A DNA stretch of 64,000 nucleotides from Citrus sinensis (Eukaryota > Streptophyta > Magnoliopsida > Sapindales > Rutaceae): contig NC_068564.1 of the NCBI RefSeq assembly GCF_022201045.2, positions 28,611,001 to 28,675,000 on the forward strand, in the 5' to 3' direction. Shown here in pieces: positions 1 through 11,300 of this stretch (positions within the stretch are counted from its first letter, which is position 1; the number at the start of each line of letters is the position of its first letter). The notes beneath the pieces were generated by a model that saw nothing but the letters and a program-made list of their open reading frames with translations, was not told the DNA's origin and searched no databases. The translations under genes were made by a program, and so were the position numbers.

Positions 1-55
1 CGTTGGTTTAGACCCTTGCATTAAAGAAACTAAAAGATCTGTATATTGCTCATAC

Positions 56-3054
56 CTGCAATCCTGTTTTAACGCGGATAAATTCGTCCAAATGCAATGA
101 AAGCTCATGTGGAACCTGCAGCTTAAGAGCAGAACACTAGTAATTGCTATCTAGATTTGAAACTCAAGATGAAAAGAATAGATCTAGGAATATCAATATC
201 TTATGGATACCAATTGAACTGAAAAGAAATCAAAGAAAAACTTTTAAGCACCTTCAACAAATTGAGCTGCATCACTAGGTCAGCTCTTGTAACACCTTTT
301 CTGCTATTTGCCCTGTCAACAATATCAGAATATGTAGCTATAAGATCTGTGAGATTTAGAAATAAATGAAAGCATAAATTAAGCCAGAAACCTCAAGCTA
401 AAACTGGGATCACTGTTGTTCCACACCATCAATTTAATTGCTTCTTCTTGCCCAAGATACTTTGTCCATCGCCTTACCATCCACTAAAAATAAATCTTTG
501 TTTCAGTAATTAAGAATTCTCAACCTGCTAGAGGAACTTGAGTCCAAGTTGAGAAATCTAAACCCAATAAAACAATCAAGTAACAATACCAAGTAATGTT
601 GTAACTAACAGAAGAGGAGAGGTGGCAGATTAAACTCACAACAGGATGAGAATAAATAGTGGCAAGAGCACGTGCTTGGGCACGATCATTACCTTCCAAT
701 TTTGGCAGAGGAAGGGAATTATTTTCCTAGAACCCAAAAGAAAAAAAAAATTACAAGTTCATAAAAACCAGCAAGTGTTATTCCATTAACCACAGTGGGT
801 AGAAAATGGTAAACCTTAAGTAGCACTAGCTTTCGCAGAATCCCATTTACCAAGTTACCAGCACCAGGTCTAAGGGAAACCTTTGCTAGTCTCACGTTCT
901 GCAGTCAAATGCATAACTGGTCATCAACAAAAATATAATGCTGTCTGGTTTTGTTTTCTCCAAGAGATACCAACTCAAAATGCATGAAACACGGGCATTA
1001 AAAGTGAAATAATGTTAAAAGTTCTTAAGACTAAATGAGCATTAGGGCCAGAAATAGACTACAAAAATCCAACTTTATACAAAATTCATAAACTTTTATA
1101 TCCCAGACCACATAGATGATGAATGTCACAAATAAAATATTCAGATACAAATTTTCCGATAATGTATTTCCAACTTAAAGGAAAAAAGGTAAGTCAAAAA
1201 AAAAAAAAAGAGCATATTCACCACAAGAATCCAAAAGTCCTATAAAATTGGGTGTTGCTTCGAATTCCTCTTATGCTTCATGAAATCTAACAAACATAGT
1301 GATAAAGCAATAAATCATATAGTTCAACTTTTCAAGACTATAGGTTTTTTTTTTTTTTTTGGTTGGGGGGAGAATAAGATATACCTCATCTACAACAGCA
1401 TATGGTGGCATATCAAGCTTGACAATTTCATAGAAACCAATTCGAAGAATCTGAAAAATGCAAGCACAAAAAAATAAATAAATAAAGTCAAAGGAAATTA
1501 ATGCAGATCTATTATCCAATAATATTTCAAACAACTGCTGTGAAAAGAATGTAACTCGATGGAATTGGTGATCATCAATGTTCCACCAACAAGAAAGCTG
1601 GCGAATTTAGGTAAACAGTTGAAAATAAGTCCAGAAATCATGCTATTGTTGGCTGAGGGAACTACTGTCTCCTTGTCAATCTCATAATATTTGCCTTGGC
1701 ATATATAGCAGGTAATCAACCTTAGTAGTTTGACATTGCAAATGAAAATAAATTCAACATGAAATATACAAAGCAAAAATACCTGTAACAGTAGAGGTTC
1801 CATACTGCTAAATGTTTTCTCATCATGGCATAGTGAACAGATCAAATGATCAAGATATCTCCTCCAACGAATTGTACCTCCAACAATGTCAGTGACCTAT
1901 ATATTTTGATTAAAAGAAGGAAATGAGTTTACATTCATTGTATAATCTGGATTCAGATTAATACAACTTTAATTAGATATTTTTGCCCCTTATGATAGAC
2001 ATATTACATGGTTCAATCCTCCTGGACAGATTAAAATTTATTCCAATCATTTTTAAGTGAACACCTCCAACACAAATGGAGTAAAAAGAATGCATAAGTA
2101 CAAGAAAAGAGAATGGGAAAGAGAGAACACAATGGGAGAGAGAGAACACCAGTCTGAGATCACGATCGTCCAAATCTTTGGTGCGAAACCCAAGCGTTCG
2201 TTCAACATATCCCATCTCATTATCACCAGACCCTTTCCCTTTCTTGTTTAAAAGATCAGCAAATGCACCACCTAGCTGTATTCTCATTAACCGTACGGCA
2301 GACACTATACAAGCCAAAAATAAATCCACAACATATTAACAAAATGAACAAACTGATATAAGCAATACATAAGCAAAAATAAAAATCATTAACCGGGTCA
2401 ACTCAAAGAGGAGCATTAGCAACACATCAAAATCAATCTTAACATGAAAAAGACGATGAGAGCAAAGACATAATCACCAGCTCTATGGGGAGAAACCTCC
2501 AAATTCAAATTCTGAGTTCTGCGTGAAGGACTCACTTTCGCTGGAAACAGAATACCAAATTGTTGTTAGCAAAACACAATAAGACAAAACTTTCACTAAA
2601 CTTCAAGTAAAACCATATTCACTGTCATAATTCCTTAAAACAGTGCTTAGCACTACCCATCAACGTCAACTGAGCTATATGCTGATTTTAAGCTCAGTTT
2701 TAAAACAATTTCCTTCTTTTTTCCTGCATTTTGTAGGAAAACAAGCAGAAACCTTACTTCCTTACTAACAAGCATGAACGTTATTCATTAATCAACTCTA
2801 ACCAGGTTGCCAAATGGGTTATAATAGTCTGTTTTGGCTAAAAAAATTTTAACTTTAGCCGGTCTAAAAAGTTTCTTTTTTTTTATCTTAAGCTTATTTT
2901 TTCCGATACCAAACAAGAAAGTCAAATTACCTCTTTTTTTTGTGGAAATGGAGGTTCTGGGCTTGCGGGTGCTCGCCGCTTGCTTAGATAAAGCTTTGCT
3001 TGCGTCTGTAGAGACGAGAATTCTCGGAAGAGAGACAGCTTGTGCCATAGACAT
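56..3054 (-). CDS. NusB-domain NOL1/NOP2/Sun family rRNA (cytosine-C5) methyltransferase, RsmB-like, partial
   Basis: Ten coding exons on the minus strand read in one continuous frame: 3054-2931, 2540-2478, 2304-2150, 1896-1783, 1450-1385, 898-815, 726-640, 483-392, 312-252 and 115-56 (302 codons). The remainder lies beyond the left edge. Residues 1-60 are Ser/Arg/Lys-rich with few acids, like an organelle transit peptide. About residues 65-205 form a NusB-like RNA-binding domain (RLMRIQLGGAFADLL, then DIVGGTIRWRRYLDHLI). This leads into the RsmB linker with the hallmark HPVWMVRRW at the exon 7/8 junction. Arabidopsis AT3G13180 has this same fusion. The family methylates a cytosine of small-subunit rRNA using SAM; the SAM-binding and catalytic Cys motifs would lie outside the window. 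Plastid location is inferred. The gene is divergent from the unknown gene at 4196. Confidence 0.88.
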
Positions 3055-4195
3055 GCTGCTGATAAGTGATAATGGTTACTTCTTTTCCCGCTGGACAGTG
3101 GATGACACAAACATACAGCATTGGTTTGGGGGGTAATAGATTAGTATTCCGGAGTCTGATCTTACAATGTGAATCTATGTGATAAATCAATAAACGACAT
3201 GTCATACTACTGGGTAAAAATGTGTGTTATGTTATTTACGATAATTATAAAAAATGCTATGTCGTACAAATTTTACCCTGGAGTAAAGCATATACCCCAA
3301 AACATTTATGTAATGAAATTATAAATGATATTGTATTATATAAAATGAAATTATACACAACATATCATCTATATGATTGAATATATAAATAAAATAACAT
3401 ACGTTACTCCAAAATAATACGGTATCACTGATATTATTATTAAATTATTAGTTTTGGTGTTACAACAATATTTCTTTGTAGTAATGATCTATATAAGAAT
3501 AACATTTATATAGGCATAAAAATTTAAGTTTTAATTTAAATTAATTATAAATAAGAATGAACATCGTATTCTTCTAAGTTATAACTTTTTAAATCTCTTC
3601 TTAAGAAACTCGCTTTTATATAGTAATAATTATTCGTATACTGTGAAAAAAAAATACTAGTTACATTAAAAGTTTAAGATAAAATAAAATATTTTTCTAA
3701 AGATGTTTGGAACTCTAATTTACTCTTAAACTTTTAATAAGATGATTTTATATATTTCTAATACTACATAAATAATAGATTTATATACTAATTTTTTTAA
3801 AATTATACCCATCCTACTTATCAGTGTGTGTATGTTAGATTTGTCATACTCTATTAATTAATTGGCAAAGTAACACATACCTTATATATTTCTTACGCTC
3901 AAAATAATGAAGTTAAAATAATAATTTTTTGTAATTATATTTTTATCAGTTTTTTTTTATAATAATAAAATTAGTTTGGCAAGAATAAAATGATTAAAAG
4001 TGAGTCTTAGTAGAATTTGACGTCGGTAACCCCAATAAAAGAAATAAAGACTGTGCATTAATTTGTCATTTCCCTACGATATAGGGATCCAGATGTATTA
4101 TCTATTTTTGCTCCAAAAATGTCCACTAAGAAAATTGCAGGAAATATATCATCTTGCAGCATTTAGGAGCCATTGCTCCAGAGAAAAGAAAGCGT
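3055..4195. other. Divergent intergenic region
   Basis: This 1.1 kb AT-rich spacer separates two divergent genes and must hold both promoters and 5' leaders. The first 80-100 bp next to 3054 are less AT-rich and are probably the leader of the methyltransferase gene. The rest (about 3150-4020) is runs of A/T with no reading frame worth calling. An in-frame ATG at 4154 lies 42 bases before the chosen start of the next gene. Confidence 0.5.
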
Positions 4196-6253
4196 ATGGC
4201 TTCATCGACGAGTAAAGAGATTGCAGTTTTTACAGACACAAACTTAGGAACTCACATTGCCGTGCCCGTCTCTCCAGACATCAAAGCTGGAGATTTCAAG
4301 AGTAAATCTCTTCACAGAACACTATCTTTACTTTCTACTTCTTCCATTATTTACTTATAAATTCTAAAATCACTTCTTTTTGAAATTTTGTTATCTGGGT
4401 GTTGCTGATTGTGTTCAGATTTTTTTTTCTTTTTTTTTTCAGTTTTTTTCTTGTTGTATCGATTGTTGTATGTTTCTGTAAACTGTACATAGCTCGTTAG
4501 TTGTTCAGATTATTGAAATTTATACGATACCGTATTCTATATGGGCTAAAGATTTATTGGTCATTAGCATTCTATGTTTTCGGCAAGAATGGCTGCTTCA
4601 GGCTCCGCTTCAAACTTAGTTATGGTAGCGGAACTTAGGGCTTGTTTGTGGGAAAATATGAATGAAAGATGAGAAGTTTGAGAGGAAAGGGAATTACGAA
4701 ATTGAACTTTTGATGTTGCAGCTTGAGATGAACACTTTTCCTCCAATCAACTCTTACGACACTGTCACATTGGAGATTGAATGGATTTGACAAAAATTAC
4801 CTTCAACCATGTTTATTTCATTGATAATGGTATTTTTGGAGAGAGAAGTTTCGACATGGATCATTAATTTGCTCACTGAACTTACACCAGATGTTCACGG
4901 GTTAGATTTTTGTGGAAAAATAAAGTTGCAGAATGTCAATGGAGAAACTTTCTTATAAGATATACAAAACAAAACTCACTTTGGATGCTGTAGTTTTTAT
5001 TTTATAGCTGGTATCATATCTAATCTATATTTTATCAATTTAATTATTAGGAGACCTCCAATTCATTCCATAATATATCATCAAGTCCTTTTTTTGTCTG
5101 TTTATGCTCTCAAGTCTCATCTGCTCCCACAAAAAGGTCTCAGACTTTATCTTCTGTGGAAGAAGCGTTCCCAGTCTTTTATGTGCTCTGAGAATTGATG
5201 TTTAGTCATTGGCTTGTAGTGTATTTTCATGTTAATTTTCTCCAATTCATGTCAAAGTAATCTGATAAAAAATGATTTTTTGTAGGAGAACTAGAGAGAA
5301 GACACTTAAGTTGTTTCCCAAAATTTGGGGAGATCAAAGTTTATGGATTACTGGTACTTTTCTTTATTAGAATATTTCCTTGTCTTGATTTTATTTTTTA
5401 TGTCCATGCTGCATTTACACACTCCATTTTCTAGTAGGTGAAGCGGAAGTCAAGCTTTTACCATCTACCCAATTCAGTGCCTATAAAGCATGCTTTCCAG
5501 GGTCTTAAAGGAACATGGTTTCTTCGTGGGGAAGCAAAGCCTTTGTTTGATTTGGATGGATCATGTTTACATCAGTTCATGGATGCAAACATTAGGCGTC
5601 ATAATCTTAATACAAGCACTGAAAAGAATCACATCATAAGCAATGGTGAAGCGGGGAGGATAAAAGGCGCCTGTGGCACTGCATCTGTATCAAAAAAGCT
5701 TTCAAGAAGTGAATCTCTGTCCGAGAGAAAGGGGAAGAAAGAAAAGAGAGTGGAGTCTGCAGTAGCATGCAATTCTAGCCGATTGGTAGATATCCCTGAT
5801 AAGAGATTATTGGAAACAGTAGTTGCGGCAGATTGTGTCAAAAGATGTTTATCAAATTACAGTGGGATGGCCAGGCTTGGCTGTCCTTCAAGTGCTGATG
5901 TTACTTGGATGGCCAGTCAGAATCACTTGCATAAACAACTGATAACTGAAAGGGACGATAACTGTACAAACATACATGTAAATGCTTTGCCAGTGTTTGC
6001 AGTCAAATCTCCCCCAAGGATGTCGAGTTTTCCATTGCCGACCAAACCAAGGCCTGGAACATCAAGGAATAAGCCTGGTGGACCTCATGTTGGGAAACGT
6101 CTTGTAAAAGCCTCAAAGAACATCAGCATTTCTGTGTGTAAGACAAGCCCCACAATTTCAATTTGCAGATTGAAGAATAAAAAACTGTTACACGGCAGTG
6201 CTTCATCTATGGCTAAATATTTAGCCTTTGAAATCAGCGACAGTGATGACTGA
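4196..6253 (+). CDS. Plant-specific protein of unknown function (329 aa)
   Basis: Three exons join in frame: 4196-4301, 5286-5353 and 5438-6253, giving 329 residues. The splice signals are GA|GTAAAT, TGTAG|GAG, CTG|GTACTT and TAG|GTG. The start at 4196 is preferred because the frame upstream to the ATG at 4154 reads basic, leader-like sequence; the earlier ATG would add 14 residues. The N-terminal 80 residues, spread over all three exons, alternate hydrophobic and polar residues and end in VPIKHAFQG and GTWFL, which resembles a compact beta-grasp (ubiquitin-like) domain. The remainder is low-complexity, rich in Ser and Lys, probably disordered and nuclear, with an acidic end (SDSDD). I believe this is a conserved plant family but cannot name it, and no catalytic motif is visible. 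Confidence 0.72.
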
Positions 6254-7942
6254 AGAACTCCATAGCACCTTCTGGTGAACCTGACATGCGTTGTTTAAAG
6301 TGCAAGCTCATGCAAAATAGGTGTTCATTTTCTGCAGCCAATAAGTTCATGCATGTCTCAATGAATGAATCCCATTTTGCAATGGATTCCCACCTTGACA
6401 TATAATTTCTTTGCTGTAATCAAGTTTGTGTAAGAACACTCCAGGCTGGTAACCCAACTGTTAATCAAGCGTGAGAACTATGGAGCCAAACAAAGGGTTT
6501 CACTCTAGCTAAGCATAGGAAAAGCTGTGGCAGAAACCATCAGTCACATCAAGTTTGGTTAAGGGGCAAGAATCAAGTGTCTTTTACGATTTTGTTGTAA
6601 ACATTTCATTGTAATCAAGCACAGTGAAGTGGAGCAAGCGCCTATCCAAATGTTATCTTCCATCAATTCACCGTGTAAATAACTATGCTTGCTGTTGATA
6701 TTTACCCAAATGTGCAGCCTTGTGGTAACTAGTAAGAGGCTTTGAACTGAAACCATAAAGCCAAATGCCCCTGCATGTGGGCTTTAATTTATTTCCCAGC
6801 TGAGTTTGAATTGAATCTAAAGAAAGGAATAATAAAACAATGTTTACTTTAATTGCATTAACTTTTTTCTATGAACTTTTTCACTATTGATAAGGAAAAT
6901 ATGTTCTTTAAGGAATATTTTCCCCCAAAGTAACAAGAAACTTGGTGGCTTGGGTGAGAAAGTTGTAAACATTTAATGTGGGAAGTATTATCAAAAGTTG
7001 TAAATATTTTATGTGGGAAATATTATCACTTCATGTATTCACAATTATCAAGGGCCACGATTTTCCTATACAAAATGAGAATATTTGGGTTAATATTATA
7101 AAAAATATATATAGTCTTGCCATAGAATCTCTACTTAATTTTAGTGGCTTTGATATGTACCTTTTAATTATGATATTATCATGTCACGTTTTGTTCTTCT
7201 AACTTCAATTTTTAAATTAATTTAGCTAACACAATATCGTAGTAGGATTTTTTTTTTAGTAATAATAAAGTCACAAACTCTTTTATAAACTTATCTTGTA
7301 CAAATTAATGTAGTATTAATTCATTGGTTGAATTAAATATCTCTTGACCCACATTCTTATTTATATTATTTTATATTTTCATTCAACTAATGAATTAATG
7401 TCACATCAGTTTGTACAAGAATTTGTGGCCGTGTCATCACTCTTTTTTGTTCTTCTCTCCCGATTTTGTGTTATATTTTTATGTCGCGAGATTATTTTTT
7501 GACAAATAATTTTAAGAATAGCTTTTTTTAGAATTGAGCATTGATTATAATCTTGAGTTGTTCAAACCTTAAAATCTTTTCGATAACTCTTGCTTCATTA
7601 CTAAGCAAGTTCCAGCCAAAGGCTTGCGACTCATTTTACCAATCAAACCCTCTAAAGGTGACAATTACATGGAATTGCCACACACCATGTTTCTAGAATT
7701 AGACATGTAAATTAATCAAACAAAAATAATTAGTTTTAATATTTTTATTTTTTAAATATTTTTTGCACTAATAGATTTTATCAACCCTTGTTATCTCAGA
7801 ATTATCAAAGAATTTAAATAATAAAAAATATGTTTAATCAACAAAACAAATTCTAGTAGATAAATAAATATTTAAAATAGAATATCTATTTCCTTCAGAA
7901 GTTTTGTTTTATTAATATTTTGTCCCTTAAATCTGCTGCTCC
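6254..7942. other. Intergenic region with 3' UTR, inverted repeat and UPL promoter
   Basis: The first 580 bases or so look like the 3' UTR of the preceding gene: moderate GC, with AATAAAAC near 6829 as a possible poly(A) signal. About 6840-7250 is plain AT-rich DNA. An inverted repeat at 7271-7428 is listed separately. From 7560 to 7942 the sequence is upstream of the UPL gene and ends in its TATA box. No gene is apparent. Confidence 0.5.
7271..7428. repeat. Short inverted-repeat element (MITE-like)
   Basis: The arm at 7271-7334 is repeated in reverse complement at 7381-7428. Shared blocks include CACAAA, TCTTGTACAAA and TTAATTCATTGGTTGAAT (one mismatch in the other arm). The loop is about 45 bases. 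Small size, AT-richness and foldback structure fit a miniature inverted-repeat transposable element. No clear target-site duplication could be assigned, so the family is unknown. Confidence 0.5.
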
Positions 7943-7954
7943 TATATATATATA
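7943..7954 (+). promoter_or_regulatory. TATA box of the UPL gene
   Basis: CTATATATATATATGAACACC lies about 370 bases before the start codon. It is followed 20-30 bases downstream by a pyrimidine-rich CTTCTTTTCCCTTCTCC stretch typical of a plant transcription start and leader. Confidence 0.55.
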
Positions 7955-8047
7955 TGAACACCACAGCCAAACACAAACACTTTAGCTTCTTTTCCCTTCT
8001 CCTCTTCACTTGCAAAATTTTTTCCTTTCTCTCTGCGATCTCATCGC

Positions 8048-8207
8048 AAAACCCTAACTTTCAATTCCAAACCCTAATTTGCAATTGAATTTCGGCTGTC
8101 CGATCATCCGATCATCATCGTCATCAAACTGTATATTCACAAAAACCACCACATACGCATCCATATATATGCTTTTGAACCGTACACAATTTTGTAATTA
8201 AACCCTA
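8048..8207 (+). promoter_or_regulatory. Three telo-box motifs in the UPL leader
   Basis: AAACCCTAA occurs at 8048-8056 and 8069-8077, and AAACCCTA at 8200-8207, all inside the presumed 5' leader. Telo-boxes are known near the transcription start of plant housekeeping and translation-related genes and are bound by TRB/Pur-alpha type proteins. A function here is inferred from the motif only. Confidence 0.45.
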
Positions 8208-8305
8208 CCTTTTTCTTAATCTCAATTTCAGTCCTCTTCAATTCTCGATCAGTTCTCGATTTATTGAGAATTGATCGGTTCCTGACTTTGTTTCCGGTTC
8301 GTGCA

Positions 8306-8326
8306 ATGCTTTTTGTTTCACGATGA
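8306..8326 (+). promoter_or_regulatory. uORF overlapping the UPL start codon
   Basis: An upstream ATG at 8306 opens a six-codon frame (MLFVSR) whose TGA stop at 8324-8326 overlaps the main ATG at 8323 as ATGA. Ribosomes that translate it would terminate on top of the main start. A second upstream frame of ten codons runs from 8169 to 8201. Both are present only if the leader is not spliced across them. Confidence 0.5.
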
Positions 8327-11300
8327 AGCTCAAACGACGGAGGGCTCTAGAAGTGGTACAGTTTCTTCACTTTTTTATTTTTTATTTAATATTTATATAA
8401 TTTTACTTTTTTCTGTATTGCTACACGTATTTTGTGTATAAATGTTTAAATTTTTGTTATTTTTATAGCTCGGTTGGTACTGAACTTAGCTATTTCATGC
8501 ATCGAGTTGAATAGATGCTTTATCTTTGTTGAACTAATGTTCGGGTGTCTGTACGTGTATTTTTAATGTCCCCCCTTTCCTCGTAGCTGAGGCAGTGTGT
8601 AGCTTGTCAAAAATGGATTTCTTTTTTTGGTCATAGAATTAGTGATTATTTTTGTATGGGGTGTGTATTGTTTATTTATATGTGTTTGTTCGTTTACCTA
8701 GGTTTTTGTTTAGATGTTAAAAGTAAAATTCTTTTTATAGCATTAAAGAGTAGTTTCACGCAGACTTGTTTGTTTTGATTATTGGATGGCTGAGGCAGTG
8801 ATTGGGGGATGCTGGAAATGTATAAAGAATTAATATCTCAAGTATTTTTATGTTTGTTTGGGTGTATGATTCATTGATTTTTAGAAGGTTTATAAATAAT
8901 ATTAATCTTGGGATTATTCAAGCTTGCAGATATTGTTCATTTGTTCTTTATTTGATTGTACTTGTATACATGTATGCTTATATATTTGTGTGGGCATTTG
9001 TACTTGTATACATATATGTTTATTTATTTGTGCAGGTATTCGCTAGCATGTGTTCTATAGAATTTCTATTAGTCTGTTAACTTCTTTTGATTGCTTAGGA
9101 TTTGTTTTTGGTCTTTAAGTTGTGACTTTTTGTCCGTGATTGTACTGGTGCTTGTTGAATTGGAATGAAAATGGCCTTTTTCACTGCTTTTCATGCTTTA
9201 GATTGCATTAAGAACGTGTGTACTAGTTCTGATATGTTTCTTTGAACTTGACAATTTTACACTGTGCAATGGTCACATGTGTCCCACCTTTTAGAAATTT
9301 ACAAAAAAAAATTATATTGATCATAAGAATTATGTAGAAACCATGTGATACTTATATTTAACTCTTTTTTTAAGTAATATATTATCCTTGATATGGAGTA
9401 AGGCAGCCAGGTTCTTTTCCACTTGTGGGCAAGTGCTATTATCGGTGTATGTATTTTATTACACACTTATATGTGTGATCTATTTGTTGCCCCTATGTCT
9501 TTCTCAGTGAGATATAAATTTGACTTGGAATTTGTTATCTTATTGTTATCACTAACTCTTTTATTTTTAATTTATGTCAGCCTCCCAAGATCAGATCCGT
9601 CATTAATAGCATCACTGCTGTGCCGTTGGAGAATATAGACGAGCCACTAAAAAATTTCTTATGGGAGTTTGATAAGGTGCCTTTATAGCTTTTATCTAGT
9701 GTAATGCTGTTGATGTTTTAATGCAAATGTGATTTATACTTATTGCTTGTTGATGCAGGGAGATTTCCATCACTGGGTTGATCTTTTCAACCATTTTGAT
9801 TCGTTTTTTGACAAGCACATAAAATCCAGAAAGGATTTGCAGGTTGAGGATAACTTTTTGGAATCCGATCCTCCTTTTCCAAGAGAAGCGGTTCTTCAAA
9901 TTCTTCGTGTAATAAGGATAATTTTGGAGAATTGTACAAACAAGCATTTTTATAGTTCTTATGAGGTATGTTTTTCTGTTTTAAAAATCATTCTTTACTC
10001 ATTTATGATCTGTGTTTAGTAAGTGAGAATTTATCTCTTCTATGGTGGTTAGCCTATTTTATTAATGCATTTTTCTTTAGCGTATTTTTTATCTGGTGCA
10101 TGTGAACTCCTTTTTTCTCAACATGATTTTTAATGATTTGAAGTATTTGCTAGTGCTTCATTTATTTTCCTTCACTTCTTTCCCTAATCTCTGTGCTTAG
10201 ATTTCTTTTTGTTCGTTCTTATGTTATTGCAGCAGCATCTTTCAGCTCTGCTTGCTTCCACCGATCCTGATGTGGTTGAGGCTTGCCTTCAAACTTTGGC
10301 TGCGTTTTTGAAGAAAACCATTGGGAAATATACCATTAGAGATTCTTCATTAAATTCAAAGTTATTTGCTCTTGCCCAAGGTTGGGGGGGAAAGGAAGAG
10401 GGTCTTGGATTAATTGAATGTGCTGTACAAGATGGGTGTGACCCAATTGCTTATGAGCTGGGGTGTACCCTTCATTTTGAGTTCTATGCATTGAATGAGT
10501 CATCAGGAGAATTCTCTGTTGAAGAACAGTCAACCCGAGGCTTACAAATCATTCATTTGCCAAACATCAACACTCGTTCAGAGACTGATCTGGAGCTTTT
10601 AAATAAGCTGGTTGTGGAGTTCAAGGTTCCTGCCAGTTTAAGATTTTCTCTTTTGTCAAGATTGCGGTTTGCAAGGGCTTTTGGCTCTTTAGCTGCTCGA
10701 CAGCAGTACACATGCATTCGGCTATATGCCTTCATAGTTCTGGTTCAAGCAAGCAGTGATGCTGATGACCTAGTTTCTTTCTTTAACTCTGAGCCTGAGT
10801 TTGTCAATGAGTTAGTTACATTGTTGAGCTATGAAGTTGCTGTGCCTGAGAAAATTCGGATTCTATGCCTGCTTTCATTGGTTGCCCTATGTCAGGATCG
10901 ATCTCGCCAACCAACTGTGTTGACTGCTGTGACATCTGGTGGGCATTGTGGCATTCTATCCAGCCTTATGCAGAAAACTATCGATTCAGTCCTTAGCAAT
11001 TCCTCAAAGTGGTCTGTTGTTTTTGCTGAGGCTTTGTTATCTCTTGTCACTGTTTTGGTTTCATCATCATCGGGTTGTTCAGCTATGCGTGAGGCAGGGT
11101 TTATTCCTACTCTTCTACCTCTTCTCAAAGACACAGATCCTCAGCACCTGCATTTGGTCAGCACAGCTGTGCATATTCTGGAAGCTTTCATGGATTATAG
11201 TAATCCAGCTGCTGCATTGTTTAGAGACTTGGGTGGTTTAGATGACACCATATATCGCCTAAATGTAGAGGTATCCTATGTAGAAGCAGGTTCAAAGCAA

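Noticed and set aside
9423-9638. Frame in the first UPL intron
   Set aside because: It is hydrophobic because of T-rich intron composition, and it overlaps the true exon 9581-9676 in another frame.
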